In this document: piece by piece, positions 59,410-64,000 of the stretch | Layout of the letters: every line of letters starts with the position of its first letter | Position numbering within the stretch: position 1 is the first letter of the stretch | Assembly (NCBI RefSeq): GCF_019703515.2 | Contig: NC_059393.1 | Location: 8,139,501 to 8,203,500, forward strand | Direction: 5' to 3' | Source of the DNA: Myxocyprinus asiaticus | Lineage: Eukaryota > Chordata > Actinopteri > Cypriniformes > Catostomidae | DNA: 64,000 bases | Notes under the pieces: generated by a model | Database searches by the model: none | Seen by the model: the letters and a program-made list of their open reading frames with translations, nothing else | Told to the model about the DNA's origin: nothing | Position numbers and translations under genes: made by a program

Positions 59410-59638
59410 ATGGCCCAGAAGGAGAAACTCCAGTGTCTAAAGGACTTCCACAAAGACATTCTGAAACCGTCTCCGGGAAAGAGCCCAGGCACGAGGCCGG
59501 AGGATGAAGCAGAGGGGAAACACCCCCAGAGGGAAAAATGGGCTAGCAAGCTTGACTTTCTTCTGTCAGTCGCCGGGGGCTTTGTTGGTTTAGGCAACGT
59601 TTGGCGTTTCCCGTACCTCTGCTACAAGAATGGCGGAG
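59410..59638 (+). other. slc6a6: slc6a6 coding exon 1
   Basis: Starts at ATG 59410. It encodes residues 1-76 plus one base of codon 77 and ends at ...AATGGCGGAG with the GC donor that follows. Read-through past 59638 would add EYTCR and a stop, so retention of this intron would truncate the protein just after TM1. Confidence 0.9.
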
Positions 59639-62600
59639 GCGAGTATACTTGTCGATAGGTTTGGATTTTGACCAATGATGTGACATAGTAATAAACAAAT
59701 AATAAAAAAATAAAAATAAAAATAAAAACTTGCTACTTCAAATCAAATGGTTTTTGCACACTTGTTCATCGAAAAAAAAGTCAGATTCTTTCAAGCTCCA
59801 TAAAGGAGAAAAAGCACAATAAATGTGGTCTATACAACTCACTCAATTGACAGCATTCACTCTAATTATATGCCAAAATGAGCAAATCAGCCATTCTGCC
59901 AAATATCCCCTTTTCCATGTTCCGCAGAAGACAGAAAGCATACAGGTATAGAACAATTTAAGCTTAACATTTTGGGAGAACTATTCCTTTTAGGCTTAAT
60001 TGTTACTACATCCTCTGATTAACTGCATTCATGTGGTATCATTGGCATTCATATTCATATACCTTATAGATTTTTACATTATTTAGAGATTTTTACATAA
60101 TTTGACATAAACATCCATTTACTGTGACTTATGAACATTTTCTGAGCACTTAGATTTTGGTTTAGCACATAACTGTCATCACACTCACTTTGTTCACAAT
60201 GACAGGAAGTGAGAAAGAATGATGTGAGCAAGTGAGCAAGAAAGAACTGGCTAACCTCCTATGAGACATAAGAGTTAAACACTAATCCAGTAGTTAATAA
60301 GATATAATTAATGAGAGAATTAAGTAAATCTTTTCTTCGGTTCCATCTAGGTGCTTTTCTCATCCCTTACTTCATCTTCCTGTTCGGTGGAGGTCTGCCT
60401 GTGTTCTTCCTGGAGGTGGCGCTCGGCCAGTTTACCTCTGAGGGAGGAATCACATGTTGGGAGAAACTTTGTCCCATTTTTACAGGTGAGATTCCCGATC
60501 AAACATTTTGTTTACCAGAGAATAAAGAACCAAATATATTTCTTGGAAAAGAACAAACCTGTAAGCAGTTTAATCCCTGAACTAACACACATGGACTAGT
60601 AAGTAATTCAGCACAAATTCAATATTAATTTCAGTTAAGGAGACTAAATGTAAGGTGTGTCACATACCACCAGATGTATGTTAAGATTAGTAGTGCAGGA
60701 CATACAGGTTTTCGAAATGTTGGGAGTAAGATATGAAATTGATATCCCACGTAATGCCAGAGCAGGAATACATCAGCTTATGAAAATAGCAGTTAGTGTA
60801 AGGTTAAGGGTTGACTTTTTTAAGGGTTAAGAACATTTTTCATAGTGTGCTTCAGTGGCTGGTGCATTTTAAGAGTGGGTAAGCATAGATATGACATACT
60901 GCATCAATGACATAATTGATATGTTGGTGTTTCTAATGTAAAAGCTTCTTCTCAAACTACAACTAAACAGTAAAATGACTTACTAAAAATAATTAACCAA
61001 GCGAGAATAGCTAAATGCTAAACTAAATGGGTTACTTCAGACAAAAGGCGGGTTCATGCTGTACACTTTTGGACACATTTTTGCCCTTTGAGGTGAATTT
61101 CGTTGATCTGAAAAGATTCCTCTTGTCGTAGGGCAAAATGGGCAGTCTTTCATCACTTAGTGTGCCTTTGCGTTGAAACTTAGCCTCAGGCGAAGTTTTG
61201 TCAGTGCAAATTTTGCCTCTCAGTCGTGGAGTGTAACTGCTCCTACGACAGCCAGATGTGAAACACATCAATCGGGGCGATTGACAGTATGTGAATGCCA
61301 AGGGTCTTAATAGCTTTTGTGATTAATCTTAGCCTCCAGTGGAGTTCTGGCAGTGTCCGAAATGTTACTTTGCAGTCGTGCAGTGCAATTGCTCCTATGA
61401 CAGCCAGATGAGATGCAGTAAAACACACAATCAGCACTGTCAATCCAGATGATTGGGACCAAAGTCTTGACTATGATATGTATTGTACAGTCTGATAAAA
61501 TGTCGCCTAGTGTGCCATGTATTTTACCCAAGATCTTACTGGGATCATATCCTAATGACCGTCAAGATACAATCGTAAAGGATCTTAAAAATTGTACAGT
61601 GTGCAATTGCATTTTTATCACCAAACACACTTTTGTATGAATTTACATTTTAACTCAGTCACATACATCATTGTTTCAGTTACTGGTGATTGTTGCATAA
61701 TCATGTCGATTTGATAACTCTGTCAATTATAATCATATCATTTCAATGATCTAAATCTAAAGCAGGTACCACACTATTGGCAGCTGTGAATTTGTGGGCT
61801 AATAAGAGCAGGTGCTGTAGTTTGCATAACTGAACATCTCTTGGGCTTTGTCTTGTGGTGTGGTGTAGTTGTTAGGAAGGTTGCTGGTTCAATCCCAACA
61901 AAGAGCAACTCATGAGCCCATCACCATTGTGTCCTTGAACAAGGCACCTAATCCCAGATTGCTAAATCAATTTAGATAAAAGTGTCTCCTATATGACTAC
62001 TTGCTTGAAAAAAGTACCAGATTCCCACCAAAAGTATCACCTAATACTCTTATATAAAAAAGGGCTTGTCAAACCTCACAAATATTTCTTCTGACCACAG
62101 ATTCATTACTTATTTAAACAGTCTACCAGTGTACAATCATTATGTGCAAACTGCTGAATTATGCTTACCCTTGTGCCAGTGAATGAGGCAACAACTCGGT
62201 CTGTTTTGCTTTTCAGTCAACCTGGCCAGCATTGATTTACATGACTCAGACTCTGAACATCATTTTCCTCCAACTCTGGATGAGTTTATTCCATGTTTAA
62301 ACAACAAGGAGAAGAGGGTTATAAAAACTTCTCACAGAAGTTTGTCAGTTATCTATCTTGTCTTAGTCCCCTGGTGAAAGAAAAAAAAAGATACCTTAAA
62401 GCAGCCTAAGGAGCCATTCAGACCGAACACGTTCTTGCGGTAATAAAAAGCTTAATGCAGCACAACGTTAGTGTCACAAGACGCTCTTTTCAAAGTTTAC
62501 ATAATTTTTTTCCTGACATGGCATCTAAAACACGTGACTCACAGAGGGACACAAAATGCGTTTGTTGTTTGATGGTCTTAGCTGACTTAAGCTGTCCAAG

Positions 62601-63616
62601 ATTGTCTCTCAGCCTGACCAGCTGACAAGTGTCCAAAATCCATCTAAAACCAGCAAACCAGACCAGCCTGACAGGCTGGGAGACTAGCTAAGACAAGCAT
62701 ACCAGATAAACCTAGTTTTTTTCAGCAGGGACAACTCATTGTGAGCTGCTTTCATTGTGCTGACAACTTTGCATAACTACGACATGCTGTGTTAGTCTTG
62801 TTTGCCATTGTCTCATTATCGGTATTTGTCTTTTTTGCAGGCATCGGCTACGCGTCCATCGTGATCGTCTCTCTGCTGAACATCTACTACATTGTGATCC
62901 TGGCATGGGGCTTGTACTACCTGTTCCAATGCTTTCAACCAGAGCTCCCTTGGGCAAGCTGCAACAACAAATGGAACACAGAAAATTGCGTGGAGGACAC
63001 CCTCCGCAAGAACAAAACACTCTGGGCTGCTGCGAATGCCACTAACTTCACTTCGCCAGTCACTGAGTTCTGGGAGTAAGTACTCAGTAGGAATTTGTAG
63101 GGTATTTAGTATGGGTTTTAAATCTGCAGAAAAAAATATCAACCTAAACCAGCCTTAGCCTGTTTGCTGGTCTGCTGGTTTTACCTGGTCTAGTTGGTCT
63201 CCCTGCATGGCCAACTGACAAGTGTCCAAAGCCCCTCTAAAACCAGCAAACAGACCAGCAATCCAGACCCAACTCTCAATGTTTAGTTGAAAGATGAAGT
63301 TGTGGTGTTGTGGACCAACAATAGTAGCTTGGCCAGGCTGAGAGACCAGCAAACCACCCTAGGCTGGTATAAGCTGTTTTTTTAGCCGGCATCCATCATG
63401 ACATAATCTGTAGTTGCTTCAATTACTTGAACCACCTCAAGACCTTCAACGTTTCTCACTATCAAACATTCTCTCCACCACAGGCGAAATGTCCTCAGCA
63501 TATCGGATGGTATCGAGGATGTGGGTCACATTAAATGGGACCTGGCCCTTTGTCTTCTTGCTATGTGGGTCATCTGCTTTTTCTGCATCTGGAAAGGTGT
63601 GAAGTCTACAGGGAAG
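59410..63616 (+). CDS. slc6a6: Sodium/chloride-dependent taurine transporter (5' part, exons joined)
   Basis: Plasma-membrane SLC6 symporter that imports taurine (and beta-alanine in the family) with Na+ and Cl-. The coding exons 59410-59638, 60351-60485, 62841-63075 and 63484-63616 join in frame to residues 1-244, and the gene continues past the window. The cytoplasmic N-terminus ([20 protein letters not shown]) is near-identical to vertebrate TauT as I recall it, which is why slc6a6 was chosen over other SLC6 members. TM1 carries [11 protein letters not shown] (residues 61-70) and NGGG 74-77, the SLC6 signature. Further landmarks are [20 protein letters not shown] (TM2), C162 and C171 for the EL2 disulfide, and glycosylation sequons N179KT, N187AT and N190FT. 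The start has A at -3 and G at +4. Which teleost paralogue (6a or 6b) is unknown. Confidence 0.93.
59639..60350 (+). other. slc6a6: slc6a6 intron 1, GC-AG type
   Basis: The donor context is GAG|GCGAGT and the acceptor is TTCCATCTAG. Only the GC donor keeps the SLC6 signature NGGGAF in frame (229 + 135 bases). The nearest GT, at 59643-59644, breaks the frame. The donor matches the known GC-AG consensus AG|GCAAGT at all but one position. Confidence 0.85.
60351..60485 (+). other. slc6a6: slc6a6 coding exon 2
   Basis: 135 bases encoding residues 77-121 plus one base of codon 122: TM2 ([20 protein letters not shown]) and the intracellular loop with [13 protein letters not shown]. Acceptor CATCTAG|GTGC. 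Donor ACAG|GTGAGA. Confidence 0.93.
61180..61430. repeat. Imperfect tandem duplication in intron 2
   Basis: Two units of about 150 bases share CTTAGCCTC, AGTCGTG.AGTG.AA.TGCTCCTA and GACAGCCAGATG in the same order. The first begins near 61180 and the second near 61329. Confidence 0.72.
61855..62000 (+). mobile_element. Degraded tRNA-derived SINE
   Basis: GTTAGGAAGGTTGCTGGTTCAATCCC contains a B-box-like GGTTCAATCC, then TGTGTCCTTGAACAAGGCACC and a TAGATAAAAGTGTCTCC tail-like segment. It is the same layout as 8025-8185. Unlikely to be a functional pol III gene. Confidence 0.6.
62841..63075 (+). other. slc6a6: slc6a6 coding exon 3
   Basis: 235 bases, residues 122-200. TM3 ([18 protein letters not shown]) and the large extracellular loop 2 with C162 and C171 and sequons N179KT, N187AT, N190FT. 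Acceptor TTTTTTGCAG|GCAT. Donor GGGA|GTAAGT. Confidence 0.93.
63076..63483 (+). other. slc6a6: slc6a6 intron 3
   Basis: 408 bases, GT-AG (donor GTAAGT, acceptor CCACAG). About half is a CTGGTCTAG/CCAGCAAACAGACCAGC inverted-type repeat at 63145-63390. Confidence 0.9.
63484..63616 (+). other. slc6a6: slc6a6 coding exon 4
   Basis: 133 bases completing E200, then residues 201-244: [22 protein letters not shown]4 ([17 protein letters not shown]) and KGVKSTGK. Donor AAG|GTGAGT. Ends in phase 0. Confidence 0.92.
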
Positions 63617-63639
63617 GTGAGTTTGGTTACCTTTATGCA

Positions 63640-64000
63640 GCTGAAAACTAAGACACTAAGAGCTCTTCTCAAGCCTAAGCTGATTGGCTGTCCTTAGCTG
63701 GTTTAAGATGGTCAGTCTAACCTCCCAGCCTGGACTTTCTGGTCCTAGCTGGTCTAGCTTTTCTCCCAGGTTGGCCTAGTTGGTCTCCAGCTGGTCTTGC
63801 TGGTCTAGCTTTTCTCCCAGATTTGCCTAGTTGGTCTCCAGCTTGTCTAGATGGTGTTGCCGGTCTCTCAACCTGGCCTAGCTGGTCTTCAGCTGGTATT
63901 TAGCTGATTTAGTTTGTCTCCCAGCCTGGCCTAGCTGGTCTTCAGCTGATCTTCTAGCCTGGTCTAGCTGGTCTGTAGCTGGTTTAGCTTGTCGGCCAGC
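63640..64000. repeat. CTGGTCTAGCTGGTCT minisatellite-like repeat in intron 4
   Basis: Many diverged copies of CTAGCTGGTCTCCAGC and CTCCCAGCCTGGCCTAGCTG, extending to the window edge. Confidence 0.82.

Larger units (their letters stand above)
60486..62840 (+). other. slc6a6: slc6a6 intron 2
   Basis: 2.36 kb, GT-AG. It holds a tandem duplication (61180-61430), a degraded tRNA-derived SINE (61855-62000), a GTTCACACAGACG-type repeat end (62405-62500) and a CTGGTCTAG-type repeat (62600-62735). Confidence 0.9.

Noticed and set aside
59639..59648. Canonical GT donor at 59643 for slc6a6 exon 1
   Set aside because: It adds four bases and breaks the frame with exon 2, destroying the NGGGAF signature.

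Overview
This window is vertebrate nuclear DNA, most likely from a cyprinid fish. The evidence is an intron-split gene with canonical splice acceptors, AT-rich intergenic DNA, TA, CA and GACA microsatellites, and a dense set of fish-type transposable elements (DIRS-like, L2-like and RNase H-bearing LINEs, Tc1, hAT-like and TTAA-type inverted-repeat elements, and a tRNA-derived SINE). The species cannot be fixed from the sequence. Nothing in it looks bacterial or viral, and I see no CRISPR array or operon.

The one convincing host gene is at the right end on the + strand. It is the 5' part of a sodium/chloride-dependent SLC6 transporter, and the encoded protein closely resembles vertebrate taurine transporters (slc6a6). 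Four coding exons join in frame: 59410-59638, 60351-60485, 62841-63075 and 63484-63616. They encode residues 1-244 (cytoplasmic N-terminus to TM4), and the gene runs off the window. The first coding intron appears to use a GC-AG splice pair. A CpG-rich stretch near 46060-46365 that ends in a donor-like site is a speculative candidate for the non-coding first exon.

The first 59 kb is mostly a transposon graveyard. In order: a foldback at 1-145; a long palindrome at 1.15-1.79 kb; a clean hAT-type element with an 8-bp target duplication (2565-3088); a GC-rich minisatellite block with repeat units in multiples of three (5.64-7.30 kb); a retroelement tail (8.85-9.47 kb, second copy 53.65-54.31 kb); microsatellites at 11.8-12.0 kb; a deleted DIRS-like retrotransposon with a complete-looking tyrosine recombinase (14.28-17.53 kb); a TTAA-flanked palindrome (19.8-20.4 kb); a DNA element split by a LINE with RNase H (20.83-22.64 kb) whose unsplit relative lies at 28.56-29.02 kb; an L2-like LINE (30.3-31.5 kb); a large long-TIR element (34.6-36.6 kb) with a GC-rich core; a Tc1 element rebuilt as an inverted duplication (37.47-39.06 kb); a degenerate ~42-bp tandem array (40.15-43.0 kb) broken by a nested insertion; a tRNA-derived SINE (44.65-45.07 kb); and a three-level nest of elements (56.19-58.50 kb).

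No previously unknown biological system is evident. The points most worth checking are the GC-AG intron, the inverted-duplicated Tc1, the long-TIR element with a promoter-like core, the in-frame minisatellites, the DIRS remnant and the datable nests. All family names come from reading the sequence, with no database search.
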